Positions 47,268 to 57,047 are shown, numbered from the stretch's first letter. The stretch is DNA of 64,000 bases from Solirhodobacter olei (GCF_004010155.1 NZ_RRYH01000007.1:1-64000); one strand, 5' to 3'. Made by a program: numbers and translations. Notes: generated from the letters alone by a model not told the origin.

Positions 47268-48623
47268 ATGAACCGGATCAGCGCGGCCGCATTGGCCATC
47301 GCCCTCTGCACCGCAGCAACCGCCCGCGCGGGGGACCTGCCGGCGCCCGTCACGGCGCAGGATTACAATCCCGTGAACCTGGACGAGGCTAGGCTCGGCC
47401 AGCTCCTGTTCTACGATCCCGTCCTCTCCGGCAACCGCAACATCGCCTGCGACACCTGCCACAACACCCGCTTCGGCACCTCCGACGGCGTCTCGCTCGA
47501 CATCGGCGAGGGCGGCATCGGCCTTGGCCCCGCACGCCACCCGGACCCCAAGAACGTGCCGGAGCGGCGCGTCGCCCGCAACGCGCCCTCGCTCTTCAAC
47601 CTCGGCGCCAAGAGCTTCACCATCATGTTCGACGACGGGCGGATCGAGGCCGATCCCTCCCGCCCCTCGGGCCTGCGCACCCCGATGGAGGACGAGATGG
47701 TACGCGGCTTCGCCTCCGTGCTGGCCGCACAAACCATGTTCCCAGTGGTGGCGCAGGACGAGATGGCCGGCAACGCGATGGAGAACGACGTCTCCAAGGT
47801 CGTGCGCGAGGGCCGCATCTCCGGCCCCGGCGGCGCCTGGGACCTGCTCGCCGCCCGGATCCGCGCCATACCCGGCTATCAGGAGCGGTTCGCGCAGGTC
47901 TACCCGGCGATCGCCAAGGGCCGACCGATCGCCTTCACCGACATCTCCAACGCGCTCGCCGCCTTCATCGAGGTCGAATGGCGCTCCGACACCTCGCCCT
48001 TCGACGCCTACCTCCGCCACCGGGCCACCCTGCCGGCCGAGGCGATGGCCGGGCTCAAGCTCTTCTACGGCGCCGCCCGCTGCTCCAGCTGCCATTCCGG
48101 GCCCTTCCTGACGGACAACAAGTTCCACGCCATGGGCGAGCCGCAGCTCGGCCCCGGCAAGACGGAACGGTTCGAGACCAACCAGCGCGACCTCGGCCGC
48201 TACAAGGTCTCCAACGACCCGGCCGATATCTATGCCTTCCGCACCCCCTCGCTGAGGAACGTGATGATGACCGGCCCCTGGGGCCACGACGGCGCGCACA
48301 GCGACCTGAAGGAGTTCATCCGCTACCACGCCGATCCCGTGGCGGGGGCCGCGGCCTACAAGCCTTCGGCGGTCTTCCCCAAGGGCTACGACCCCGGCGC
48401 GCTTAAGGACTGGGCCGCCTGGAACGACCCGGCAGAGCGCAAGGCGATCCTCTCCGCGGTGAAGGCGACGCCGGTCACGCTCTCGCCGGCGGAGGTCGAC
48501 GCGATCTACGCCTTCCTCGGCACGCTGACCGATCCGCAGGCGCTCAAGGGCCGTCTCGGGGTGCCGAAAGCGGTGCCAAGCGGCCTGCCCGTCGACACGC
48601 CCCCCACGCTGACCGCGGACTGA
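47268..48623 (+). CDS. Di-haem cytochrome c peroxidase (MauG/CcpA family)
   Basis: A 451-residue periplasmic protein with a signal peptide (1-21) and two c-type haem sites, CDTCH at Cys61/Cys64/His65 and CSSCH at Cys272/Cys275/His276. This matches bacterial cytochrome c peroxidases and MauG-like enzymes, which reduce hydrogen peroxide or oxidise a protein partner. A conserved Tyr or Met ligand that separates these subgroups cannot be assigned here. Start at 47268 gives the signal; the earlier in-frame ATG at 47235 would place it behind eleven residues. Confidence 0.92.
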   Translation: MNRISAAALAIALCTAATARAGDLPAPVTAQDYNPVNLDEARLGQLLFYDPVLSGNRNIACDTCHNTRFGTSDGVSLDIGEGGIGLGPARHPDPKNVPERRVARNAPSLFNLGAKSFTIMFDDGRIEADPSRPSGLRTPMEDEMVRGFASVLAAQTMFPVVAQDEMAGNAMENDVSKVVREGRISGPGGAWDLLAARIRAIPGYQERFAQVYPAIAKGRPIAFTDISNALAAFIEVEWRSDTSPFDAYLRHRATLPAEAMAGLKLFYGAARCSSCHSGPFLTDNKFHAMGEPQLGPGKTERFETNQRDLGRYKVSNDPADIYAFRTPSLRNVMMTGPWGHDGAHSDLKEFIRYHADPVAGAAAYKPSAVFPKGYDPGALKDWAAWNDPAERKAILSAVKATPVTLSPAEVDAIYAFLGTLTDPQALKGRLGVPKAVPSGLPVDTPPTLTAD

Positions 48624-48693
48624 GCCCGCCTTGCACCCCGGCCGGCGCCATGCATAGCTGCGGGCACACCCACCCAGCAGCCGAGGAACGCCC

Positions 48694-49854
48694 ATGCCGG
48701 CCCAGGACCGCATCGCCGAATATGCCGAAGAACTCACCGCCATCCGCCGCGACCTGCACGAACACCCCGAGCTGGGGTTCGAGGAGGTCCGCACCTCCGG
48801 CATCGTCGCCGAGAAGCTGAAGGGCTGGGGGATCGAGGTCACGACCGGCATCGGCAAGACCGGCGTGATCGGCGTCATCAAGGGCAACCGCCCCGGCCGC
48901 ACCGTCGGCCTGCGCGCCGACATGGACGCGCTGCCGATCCACGAGCAGACGAACCTGCCCTATGCCTCCAAGACCCCCGGCGTCATGCATGCCTGCGGCC
49001 ATGACGGGCACACCACCATGCTCCTCGGCGCCGCCCGCTACCTCGCCGAGAACCGCGATTTCGCCGGCACCGCCGTTCTGATCTTCCAGCCCGCCGAAGA
49101 GGGCCTCGGCGGCGCCCGCGCGATGATCGAGGAGGGGCTTTTCGAGCGGTTCCCCTGCGACGAGATCTACGGGCTGCACAACTCCCCCTTCGACGGACCG
49201 GGCGAGATCGGGGTGAAGCCGGGCCCGGCGATGGCCGGCGCCAACTTCTTCGACATTACCGTGACTGGCCGCGGCGGCCACGCAGCCCGGCCCGAGGCCA
49301 CGATCGACCCGCTGATGATCGCCTCGGCGCTGGTTGGCCAGCTCCAGACCATCGTGTCCCGCTCGGTGCCCTCGACCAGCCCGGTCGTCCTCTCCGTCAC
49401 CCAGATCCACTCCGGCGCGGCCTATAACGTCATCCCCGAACAGGCCACGCTCTGCGGCACCATCCGCTATTTCGACCGCGAGGCGGCGGAGATCGTCGCC
49501 CGCCGCATGGCCGAGATCTGCGACGGGTTCGGCCGCGCCCACGGCGCCACGATCACCCTCGACCTGCGCAACGTCTTCGACGTCCTGATGAACGACCCCG
49601 ACCACTCCGAGCACATGCTCGCCGCCGCGGCCGAGATCACCGGCGCCGCCAACGCCCGCCGCAAGACCGACCTGGTGATGGGATCGGAGGATTTCGCCGA
49701 CATGCTCGCCAAGGTCCCCGGCGCCTATTGCACGGTGGGTCATGGCGGCGACGTGCCGCTCCACAACGCGGGCTTCGTGCTGGACGACGCGATCCTGCCG
49801 GTCGGCGCGGCCCTTCTGGCCCGCATGGTCGAAACCCGCGGCGCCGCCGCCTGA
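48694..49854 (+). CDS. M20-family amidohydrolase (hippurate hydrolase-like)
   Basis: A 386-residue metallo-amidohydrolase. The ACGHDGHT motif places metal ligands around Cys101, His103 and His106; QPAEEG carries the catalytic glutamates; RADMDALPI precedes. Similar enzymes hydrolyse N-acyl amino acids (hippurate, N-acetyl-L-amino acids, indole-acetyl amides). A strong GAGGAA site precedes the ATG. The actual substrate is not evident. Confidence 0.92.
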   Translation: MPAQDRIAEYAEELTAIRRDLHEHPELGFEEVRTSGIVAEKLKGWGIEVTTGIGKTGVIGVIKGNRPGRTVGLRADMDALPIHEQTNLPYASKTPGVMHACGHDGHTTMLLGAARYLAENRDFAGTAVLIFQPAEEGLGGARAMIEEGLFERFPCDEIYGLHNSPFDGPGEIGVKPGPAMAGANFFDITVTGRGGHAARPEATIDPLMIASALVGQLQTIVSRSVPSTSPVVLSVTQIHSGAAYNVIPEQATLCGTIRYFDREAAEIVARRMAEICDGFGRAHGATITLDLRNVFDVLMNDPDHSEHMLAAAAEITGAANARRKTDLVMGSEDFADMLAKVPGAYCTVGHGGDVPLHNAGFVLDDAILPVGAALLARMVETRGAAA

Positions 49855-49860
49855 GCCGAC

Positions 49861-49893
49861 AAAAAAGGCCCCCACGGATGAACCGGGGGGGCC
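49861..49893 (-). terminator. Intrinsic terminator for gltB
   Basis: On the minus strand GGCCCCC and GGGGGCC form a 7-bp stem with a 13-base loop, followed by six Ts (plus-strand A6 at 49861-49866). It lies about 125 bases downstream of the gltB stop and just after the convergent M20 stop. Confidence 0.7.
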
Positions 49894-50018
49894 AATGCGG
49901 CACCGGGAGTGGGGAGAGTTTCCCCCGGGCGCCGATCTCGTTCGCATGCAGATCCCGTTCGCATGCCGGTCTCCTGCGCGCGCCTGTCGTCCGGCGCGCG
50001 CGGGTTCCGTCGGGGGCC

Positions 50019-53000
50019 TTACTCGGCCGGCACGGCCTCTGCCCCTTCGGACAGCGGATAGGCCAGGTGCACCAGCATCTCCTTCGGGCAGACCTGCAGG
50101 AAGTTCGCCCGCTCCTCGGCCCAGTCGGCCAGGATCGCGGCCGCCTTCCGGCTGCCGGTCTCGCGCGCGTGGCGTTCCACCAGCCCCTTCAGCTCGGCCT
50201 CCCAGTGCGGATGGGCCACGGCGCAGGTCACCAGCGTCTCGCCGTTGATGTAATCCTCCGCCGTCCCGTCGGGATCGTAGAGATAGGCCATCCCCCCGGT
50301 CATCCCGGCGCCGAAATTCGCGCCGATCGAGCCCAGGATCACCGCCACCCCTCCGGTCATGTACTCGCAGCCGTTCGACCCGCAGCCCTCGATCACCACC
50401 TTCGCGCCGGAGTTCCGGACCGCGAAGCGCTCGCCCGCACGCCCGGCCGCGAAAAGATGCCCGTCGGTCGCGCCATAAAGCACCGTGTTGCCGATGATCG
50501 TGTTCCGCCCCGCCTCCAGCGGAGAGGCCATCGGCGGGCGCACCGCGATGGTCCCGCCCGAAAGCCCCTTGCCGACATAGTCGTTGGCGTCGCCCTGCAC
50601 CTCGATCCGCAGCCCGTTGACCGCAAAGGCGCCCAGCGACTGCCCGCAGGACCCCGACAGCTTCACCGTCAGATGGTCGGGCTGCAGCTTGTTGTTCATC
50701 CCGAACCGCTTGACGATATGGCTCGACGCCCGCGTCCCGATGGTCCGGTGGGTGTTCCGCACCGCGTAGGACAGCTGCATCTTCTCCCCGTCCTCGAAGA
50801 AGCGCGCGCCGTCGCGGATGATCTCCGCATCCAGCGTCTCCGGCACCGCGTTGCGCGGCTTGGAGCGGTCGTAGCGGATCTTCGAAGCGCCATCGACGGT
50901 GATCAGCAGCGGGTTGAGGTCGAGATCGTCGAGATGCGCCGCCCCCCGGCTGACCTGGGTCAGAAGGTCGGCCCGGCCGATGATGTCATCCATCGTCCGC
51001 GCGCCGATCGAGGCGAGGATCTCCCGCACCTCCTGCGCGTAGAAGGTGATCAGGTTCACCACCTTGTCGGCGGAGCCGGTGAACTTCTGCCGCAGCCGCT
51101 CGTCCTGGGTGCAGACGCCGACAGGGCAGGTGTTCGACTGGCACTGCCGCACCATGATGCAGCCCATGGCAATCAGCGCCGCGGTGCCGATGCCGTATTC
51201 CTCGGCCCCCATCATGGCCGCGATGATGATGTCGCGGCCGGTGCGCAGGCCCCCGTCCGTGCGCAGCGTGATCCGCTCGCGCAGGTTGTTCATCGCCAGA
51301 ACCTGATGCGCCTCGGTCAGCCCCATCTCCCACGGAAGGCCGGCGTATTTGATCGAGGTCGCGGGCGAGGCGCCCGTGCCGCCGTTGTGGCCCGAGATCA
51401 GGATCACGTCGGCCTTGGCCTTCGCCACCCCCGCCGCGATCGTGCCGACGCCGGAGGAGGAGACGAGCTTCACCGTCACCTTGGCGCGCGGGTTGATCTG
51501 CTTCAGGTCGTAGATCAGCTGCGCCAGATCCTCGATCGAGTAGATATCGTGATGCGGCGGCGGCGAGATCAGCGTCACGCCGGGCGTGGAGTGCCGCAGG
51601 CGCGCGATCAGCTTCGTCACCTTCAGGCCGGGCAGCTGCCCGCCCTCGCCGGGCTTCGCGCCCTGCGCCACCTTGATCTCCAGCTCCTCGCAGGCGTTGA
51701 GGTATTCGGCGGTCACGCCGAACCGCCCCGAGGCGACCTGCTTGATCTTGGCCGACGGGTTGTCGCCGTTCGGCTCCGGCTGGAAATGCGCCGGATCCTC
51801 TCCGCCCTCGCCGCTGTCGGACTTCGCGCCGATCCGGTTCATGGCGATGTTCAGCGTCTTGTGCGCCTCCGGGCTCAGCGCGCCCAGCGACATCCCCGGC
51901 GTCACGAACCGCTTACGGATCGAGGTGATGCTCTCCACCTCCTCGATCTGCACCGGCCGGCCAAGGGGCTTGATGTCCAGAAGGTCGCGCAGATGGATCG
52001 GCGGGTTGGCCCGCATCGCCGCTGAATACTGCTGCCAGAGGTCATAGGACGCCCGGTCGCAGGCCGCCTGCAGCATGTGCATCGTCTGCGCTTCCCAGGC
52101 GTGCTTCTCGCCCGAGCGACGGGCCTTGTAGAAACCGCCGATCGGCAGCACGCCCGCGCCGCCGGCCCAGCCCTTGGCGTGGACTTCCTCCAGCTTGTGC
52201 TGGATGCCGAGCACGCCGATGCCGGAGATCCGGCTGTGCATGCCGGGGAAATACTCCGCCACCATCGCGCGGGACAGGCCGACGGCCTCGAAGTTCAGAC
52301 CCCCGCGGTAGGAGGAGATCACCGAGATGCCCATCTTCGACATGATCTTCAGCAGCCCGGCGTCGATCGCCGCGCGGTAGCGCCGCATCGCGTCCTCCAG
52401 CGAACCCTCGATCAGCCCGCGCCGGATCCGGTCGGCGATCGAATCCTGCGCCAGGTAGGCGTTCACCGTGGTCGCCCCGCAGCCGATCAGCACCGCGAAG
52501 TAATGCGGGTCGATGCATTCCGCCGACCGGACATTGACCGAGCAGAAAGTCCGCAGGCCCTTCCGCGTCAGCCAGCTATGCACGGCCGAGGTGGCAAGGA
52601 TCATCGGCATGGCCACGCGGCCCTCGCCCTGATGCTCGTCGGTCAGCACGAGGTGCCCCGCGCCCGAACGCACGGCATCCTCCGCCTCGGCGCGGATCCG
52701 CTCCAGCCCGTGGCGCAGCGCGTCATGCTCGCCGCCGGCGGCGAAGGTGCAGTCGATCACGCCGACGCTCTCGCCGAACTGCTGCACCATCATGGCGAAC
52801 TCGGCATTGGCGATGAACGGGCTCTCCAGCACCAGGATCTCGGTCTGGCTGCTGTCCTCGTCCAGCACGTTCTTCAGGTTGCCGAACCGCGTCTTCAGGC
52901 TCATCACCCGGCTTTCGCGCAGGCTGTCGATCGGCGGGTTGGTGACCTGGCTGAAGTTCTGCCGGAAGAAATGGCTCAGCGGCCGGTACCCGGTCGAAAG

Positions 53001-54557
53001 CACCGCGGCCGGCGTGTCGTCGCCCATCGAGGCGATCATCTCCTTGCCGTCCTCCGCCATCGGCGCCAGCACCTGCTCCAGGTCCTCGAGGCTGTAGCCC
53101 GCGGCGATCTGGCGGCGGCGCAGCTCCTCGCCCTCGAACAACGGGGCCTCGGGCACGTCCCGCAGCAGCGTGTTCAGCTCGACGACCTTCTCCAGCCAGT
53201 CGGCATAGGGCTGCGCGGCGGCCAGCCGGTCCTTCATCTCGCGGTCGTGGAAGAGCTTGCCGTCCTTCATGTCGACGGCGATCATCTGCCCCGGCCCCAG
53301 CGCGCCCTTCTCGCGCACCGTCGCCTCGTCGATCGGCACCATCCCGGCTTCCGACCCGGCGATCAGCATCCCGTCGCCCGTCACCACGTAGCGCATCGGC
53401 CGAAGCCCGTTGCGGTCCAGCCCGGCGCAGACCCAGCGCCCGTCCGTCATCGCCAGCGCCGCCGGCCCGTCCCAGGGCTCCATCACGGCGTTGCAATAGG
53501 CGTACATGTCGGCCCAGGCCTGCGGCAGCTCGCCCGCGACCTTCGACCAGGCCTCGGGCACCAGCATGGTCTTCGCCATCGGCGCGGAGCGGCCCGCCCG
53601 CACCATCACCTCGAACACGGCATCGAGCGCGCCGGAGTCGGACGCCCCCGTCGGCACGATCGGCTTGATGTCCTCGGCCCACTCCCCGAAGGTCGACGAC
53701 GCCATGCGGATCTCGTGGCTCCGCATCCAGTTCACGTTGCCCTTCAGCGTGTTGATCTCGCCGTTATGCGCCAGCATCCGGAACGGCTGCGCCAGCCACC
53801 ATTGCGGGAAGGTGTTGGTGGAATAGCGCTGGTGGTAGATCGCGAAGGCGCTCTCGAACCGCTCGTCCTGCAGGTCCGGGTAGAACTCTGCGACCTGCTC
53901 GGCCAGCATCATCCCCTTGTAGATCACGCTCCGGCACGACAGCGAACAAAGGTAGAGCCCCGCGATCTGCGCCGCCGCGGCCGCCTTCTCGATCCGGCGG
54001 CGGATGATGTAGAGCTCGCGCTCGAACGCCTCCTCGTCCACGCCGGTATCGTTGCGGATCAGGATCTGCTCGATCTCCGGGCGCGTCGCGTTTGCCTTCT
54101 CGCCCAGCACGTCGGTGTTCACCGGCACGTGCCGCCAGCCGTAGATGTAGTGGCCCATGCGCAGGACTTCCGTCTCCACGATGGTCCGGCAGCGCTCCTG
54201 CGCGCCGAAATCGGTGCGCGGCAGGAAGACCTGGCCCACGGCGATCAGCTTCGACAGGTCGGGCTCGTGCCCGGTGCGGCGGATCTGGTCGTTGAAGAAC
54301 GGCACCGGGATCTGCACATGGATCCCCGCCCCGTCGCCGGTCTTGCCGTCGGCATCCACCGCCCCGCGGTGCCAGACCGCCTTCAGCGCGTCGATCCCGT
54401 TCTCCACCACCTTGCGCGACGGCTTGCCCGAGATCGAGACCACCAGCCCGACGCCGCAGGAGGCGTGTTCGTCCTCCTCGCGCCAAAGCGATTGCTCGTT
54501 CATGTAGGCGCGCTTGGCTTCCTCGGCCGCCACCCAGGCATCGTCAAACTTGGTCAT
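50019..54557 (-). CDS. gltB: Glutamate synthase (NADPH) large subunit
   Basis: GltB makes glutamate from glutamine and 2-oxoglutarate with electrons from GltD. The 1512-residue protein has the glutaminase domain with Cys34 (HASCGVG) as nucleophile after a short propeptide, the central domain, the FMN-binding synthase domain with the 3Fe-4S cysteines near 1130-1150 (CIMVRQCQSNTCPVG), and a C-terminal beta-helix of GGT-type turns. It is separated from gltD upstream by a secreted-protein gene, and has its own intrinsic terminator. Confidence 0.97.
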   Translation of the reverse strand: MTKFDDAWVAAEEAKRAYMNEQSLWREEDEHASCGVGLVVSISGKPSRKVVENGIDALKAVWHRGAVDADGKTGDGAGIHVQIPVPFFNDQIRRTGHEPDLSKLIAVGQVFLPRTDFGAQERCRTIVETEVLRMGHYIYGWRHVPVNTDVLGEKANATRPEIEQILIRNDTGVDEEAFERELYIIRRRIEKAAAAAQIAGLYLCSLSCRSVIYKGMMLAEQVAEFYPDLQDERFESAFAIYHQRYSTNTFPQWWLAQPFRMLAHNGEINTLKGNVNWMRSHEIRMASSTFGEWAEDIKPIVPTGASDSGALDAVFEVMVRAGRSAPMAKTMLVPEAWSKVAGELPQAWADMYAYCNAVMEPWDGPAALAMTDGRWVCAGLDRNGLRPMRYVVTGDGMLIAGSEAGMVPIDEATVREKGALGPGQMIAVDMKDGKLFHDREMKDRLAAAQPYADWLEKVVELNTLLRDVPEAPLFEGEELRRRQIAAGYSLEDLEQVLAPMAEDGKEMIASMGDDTPAAVLSTGYRPLSHFFRQNFSQVTNPPIDSLRESRVMSLKTRFGNLKNVLDEDSSQTEILVLESPFIANAEFAMMVQQFGESVGVIDCTFAAGGEHDALRHGLERIRAEAEDAVRSGAGHLVLTDEHQGEGRVAMPMILATSAVHSWLTRKGLRTFCSVNVRSAECIDPHYFAVLIGCGATTVNAYLAQDSIADRIRRGLIEGSLEDAMRRYRAAIDAGLLKIMSKMGISVISSYRGGLNFEAVGLSRAMVAEYFPGMHSRISGIGVLGIQHKLEEVHAKGWAGGAGVLPIGGFYKARRSGEKHAWEAQTMHMLQAACDRASYDLWQQYSAAMRANPPIHLRDLLDIKPLGRPVQIEEVESITSIRKRFVTPGMSLGALSPEAHKTLNIAMNRIGAKSDSGEGGEDPAHFQPEPNGDNPSAKIKQVASGRFGVTAEYLNACEELEIKVAQGAKPGEGGQLPGLKVTKLIARLRHSTPGVTLISPPPHHDIYSIEDLAQLIYDLKQINPRAKVTVKLVSSSGVGTIAAGVAKAKADVILISGHNGGTGASPATSIKYAGLPWEMGLTEAHQVLAMNNLRERITLRTDGGLRTGRDIIIAAMMGAEEYGIGTAALIAMGCIMVRQCQSNTCPVGVCTQDERLRQKFTGSADKVVNLITFYAQEVREILASIGARTMDDIIGRADLLTQVSRGAAHLDDLDLNPLLITVDGASKIRYDRSKPRNAVPETLDAEIIRDGARFFEDGEKMQLSYAVRNTHRTIGTRASSHIVKRFGMNNKLQPDHLTVKLSGSCGQSLGAFAVNGLRIEVQGDANDYVGKGLSGGTIAVRPPMASPLEAGRNTIIGNTVLYGATDGHLFAAGRAGERFAVRNSGAKVVIEGCGSNGCEYMTGGVAVILGSIGANFGAGMTGGMAYLYDPDGTAEDYINGETLVTCAVAHPHWEAELKGLVERHARETGSRKAAAILADWAEERANFLQVCPKEMLVHLAYPLSEGAEAVPAE

Positions 54558-54652
54558 CGCGCTCTTCCCTCTTCGAAGAGGCCCCGAAGGGCAGTCACAT
54601 CCTCACGTGCCGTCCGGCGCGGCCATCCCGCGCGCCCGGCCCGTGTTCAAAT

Positions 54653-55393
54653 CTAGTCCACGGCCTTCTTCGGCGTGGGCCGCACAAGGCTCGACATCAC
54701 CGAGTTGCAGTCGAATTCCGGGGTGGTGGACATGAAGCCCTTCTGCCCCTTCTGCAAAAGCAGCATCGGCGTGTTGTCGTAGGGCAGCTTGCCCTTGTCG
54801 TCCTGCCAGATCCCGGCCCCGGCCAGGAACAGCCGCCATTTCCGGCTGATCCATTCATGGCCCGTCGAATGCCAGATCATCTTGCCGTCTGCCCCGGTCT
54901 CCTTGGTGTCGAACTGGGTCTGCTCCAGCGTCTCGCCGCCCAGCACCTTGGTCTTGCCGGTCAGCTTGTCGTAGCCGGTGATGTGCTGGATCTTGCCGCC
55001 GTCGGTGACGGTCTCGAAATCGTAGGTGTCCTTGCCGGTCTTCAGCAGATCGCTGAACGACGCCGGATCCTTCGACGGCTGCTTCAGCACGTCATGCGTC
55101 CCCGCGCCCAGATCGAAGGATTCCAGCCACTGCGTCTCATAATCGATCCGGCTGACGAAGACCGGCCCGTCGGAGTTGAAGTCGATCCGCCACTGGTTGC
55201 CCTTCGGGTCGCCCTCGCAGCGGTAGTGGTTGGAGACCATGCAGCCGTGCATCTGCACCGTCAGGAACCCCGTGCAGCCCTTCGGCGGGGTGAAGTTCCC
55301 CGCCGCGAAGGCCGGAAGGCCGAACGCCGAAAGCCCGAGCGCGAGCCCCGCCGGCAGGCCGAACTGCCGCATCACCGCCTGAATGCTCTTCAT
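54653..55393 (-). CDS. Secreted protein of unknown function between gltD and gltB
   Basis: A 246-residue protein with a signal peptide (MKSIQAVMRQFG... to AFA, about 1-29). The mature part has two or three conserved cysteines (CTGFLTVQMHGC and DCNS) and an acidic/aromatic pattern (WRIDFNSDGPVFV, STGHEWISRKWRLFL) that I cannot match to a family. GGAGG precedes the ATG. Order gltD-this-gltB is on one strand; a CGGTG array lies 93 bases upstream of this gene, so it could be transcribed separately. Confidence 0.75.
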   Translation of the reverse strand: MKSIQAVMRQFGLPAGLALGLSAFGLPAFAAGNFTPPKGCTGFLTVQMHGCMVSNHYRCEGDPKGNQWRIDFNSDGPVFVSRIDYETQWLESFDLGAGTHDVLKQPSKDPASFSDLLKTGKDTYDFETVTDGGKIQHITGYDKLTGKTKVLGGETLEQTQFDTKETGADGKMIWHSTGHEWISRKWRLFLAGAGIWQDDKGKLPYDNTPMLLLQKGQKGFMSTTPEFDCNSVMSSLVRPTPKKAVD

Positions 55394-55485
55394 TCCATTG
55401 CCTCCTGTCGGGTCAGCCTTGCTGTCCCAAATTTCGCCGCGTCCGTTCCAGTTTTGCGCACCTGGGCCAGAAGCCGGGGACACGT

Positions 55486-55523
55486 CGGTGTGAAAGCGGT
55501 GCGAAAGCGGTGCTGTTACGGTG
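55486..55523 (-). promoter_or_regulatory. CGGTG direct-repeat array 2
   Basis: CGGTG on the plus strand starts at 55486, 55497, 55508 and 55519, exactly 11 bases apart. Relative to the downstream secreted-protein gene it reads as CACCG repeats. The inner units AAAGCGGTGC / GAAAGCGGTGC match array 1 at 6129. It sits between the gltD stop and the secreted-protein start. Confidence 0.55.
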
Positions 55524-55547
55524 TTTCCAGTCCGGTCCCTTAAGGTT

Positions 55548-56981
55548 TCATTCAGCCGCGACGGCGGCGGGCTGCGCAAGATAGTCGAGAATGGCCTCGG
55601 CCGCTTCCCGCCCATCCCGAATCGCCCAGACGACAAGGCTCGCGCCGCGCACGATATCGCCCGCCGCGAAGACGCCCGGGACCGAGGTCTGGTGGCTGCG
55701 GAAATCGGCCTTCACCGTGCCCCAGCGCGTCACCGACAGGTCCGGCGCCTGCCAGTCCCCCGGCAGGTCCTCCGGCTCGAAGCCCAGCGCCATGATGACC
55801 AGGTCGGCGGGTTCGACGTAATCGGCGCCCTCGATCAGTTCCGGCATCTGGCGGCCTCCGGCATCCGGCTCTCCCAGCCGCATGCGCTGCACGATGACGC
55901 TTTCCACCGGCGCGCCGGTGAAGCCCTTCGGCGCAGAAAGCCACACGAATTCAACGCCTTCCTCTTCGGCATTGGCCACTTCGCGCTGGCTGCCCGGCAT
56001 GTTCGCGCGGTCCCGGCGATACAGGCATTTCACGCTCACCGCGCCCTGCCGCACGGCGGTCCGCACGCAGTCCATCGCGGTATCGCCGCCGCCGATGACG
56101 ACGACGCGTTTGCCCTTCGCGTCAAGCGTGCCGTCGTCGAACTCGGGCATCTCGTCGCCGAAGCTTCTGCGGTTGGAAAGGGTCAGGTAATCCAATGCCT
56201 TGACGATCCCCGGCACGCCCACGCCCGGCGCCCGCAGGTCGCGCGCCTTGTAGACGCCGGTGGCGATCAGAACGGCGTCATGCTGGCCGCGGATCGCGTC
56301 GAAGCTCAGATCGACGCCGACGTTGCAGTTCAGCACGAAATTCACGCCCGCCGCCTGCAGCTGCTCGATGCGCTGCATGACGATGGTCTTTTCCAGCTTG
56401 AAGCCCGGAATGCCGTAGGTCAGCAGCCCGCCCGCGCGGTCGTGCCGGTCGTAGACGGTGACCTGCAGTCCCTTGCGCCGCAGGGCATCCGCCGCCGCCA
56501 GGCCCCCCGGCCCCGCGCCGATGATCCCCACGCTCTCGCCACGCTCGGCGGCCGGCCGGATCGGCTTCACCCAGCCCTGTTCCCAGGCGGTATCGGTCAG
56601 GTACTTCTCCACCGCACCGATGGTCACGGTGCCGTGGCCCGACTGCTCGATAACGCAATTGCCCTCGCAAAGCCGGTCCTGCGGGCAGATCCGGCCGCAG
56701 ATCTCGGGGAATGTGTTGGTTGCCTGGGAAAGCTCGTAGGCCTCCTCCAGCCGGCCCATCGCGGTCAGGCGAAGCCAGTCGGGGATGTTGTTGTGCAGCG
56801 GGCAATGCGACTGGCAGAAGGGCACGCCGCACTGGCTGCAACGCCCGGCCTGCTCGCCCGCCTTGGCCTCGGCGTACTCCCGGTAGATCTCATGGAAATC
56901 CTGCGCCCGTAGATCGGGCGGACGCTTCTCAGGCATCTCCTTCGCAACGGAGACGAACTTGAGCATAGGTTCCTTGGCCAT
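55548..56981 (-). CDS. gltD: Glutamate synthase (NADPH) small subunit
   Basis: GltD carries electrons from NADPH to GltB through FAD and 4Fe-4S clusters. The 477-residue protein has N-terminal cysteines at 48, 51, 56 and 60 (CSQCGVPFCQSHC) and a CGRICPQDRLCEGNC cluster. The FAD motif GIIGAGPGGLAAAD is near 153-166, the NADPH motif VVVIGGGDTAMDC further on. I start at ATG 56981, which has GGAGG eight bases upstream; a start at 57002 adds seven residues. Confidence 0.96.
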   Translation of the reverse strand: MAKEPMLKFVSVAKEMPEKRPPDLRAQDFHEIYREYAEAKAGEQAGRCSQCGVPFCQSHCPLHNNIPDWLRLTAMGRLEEAYELSQATNTFPEICGRICPQDRLCEGNCVIEQSGHGTVTIGAVEKYLTDTAWEQGWVKPIRPAAERGESVGIIGAGPGGLAAADALRRKGLQVTVYDRHDRAGGLLTYGIPGFKLEKTIVMQRIEQLQAAGVNFVLNCNVGVDLSFDAIRGQHDAVLIATGVYKARDLRAPGVGVPGIVKALDYLTLSNRRSFGDEMPEFDDGTLDAKGKRVVVIGGGDTAMDCVRTAVRQGAVSVKCLYRRDRANMPGSQREVANAEEEGVEFVWLSAPKGFTGAPVESVIVQRMRLGEPDAGGRQMPELIEGADYVEPADLVIMALGFEPEDLPGDWQAPDLSVTRWGTVKADFRSHQTSVPGVFAAGDIVRGASLVVWAIRDGREAAEAILDYLAQPAAVAAE

Positions 56982-57047
56982 GACGGCGCCTCCCTGCGGC
57001 AAAACGAGCGGGTGCGCCTTGATAAATCCGGCCTGCGGAAATGAAAA

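Noticed and set aside
45367-47271. A 634-residue plus-strand frame over tamA, and others like it over gpmI, ctpA, hmgA and the RTX gene
   Set aside because: Same composition artefact: Arg/Gly/Pro-rich translations without ribosome sites, opposite to genes with recognised domains.
49728-54656. Long open frames on the plus strand antisense to gltB (765 and 859 residues)
   Set aside because: Their translations are His/Arg/Pro-rich with no motif, and they lie wholly over gltB, which has clear cysteine and cluster motifs. High GC removes stops in shadow frames.
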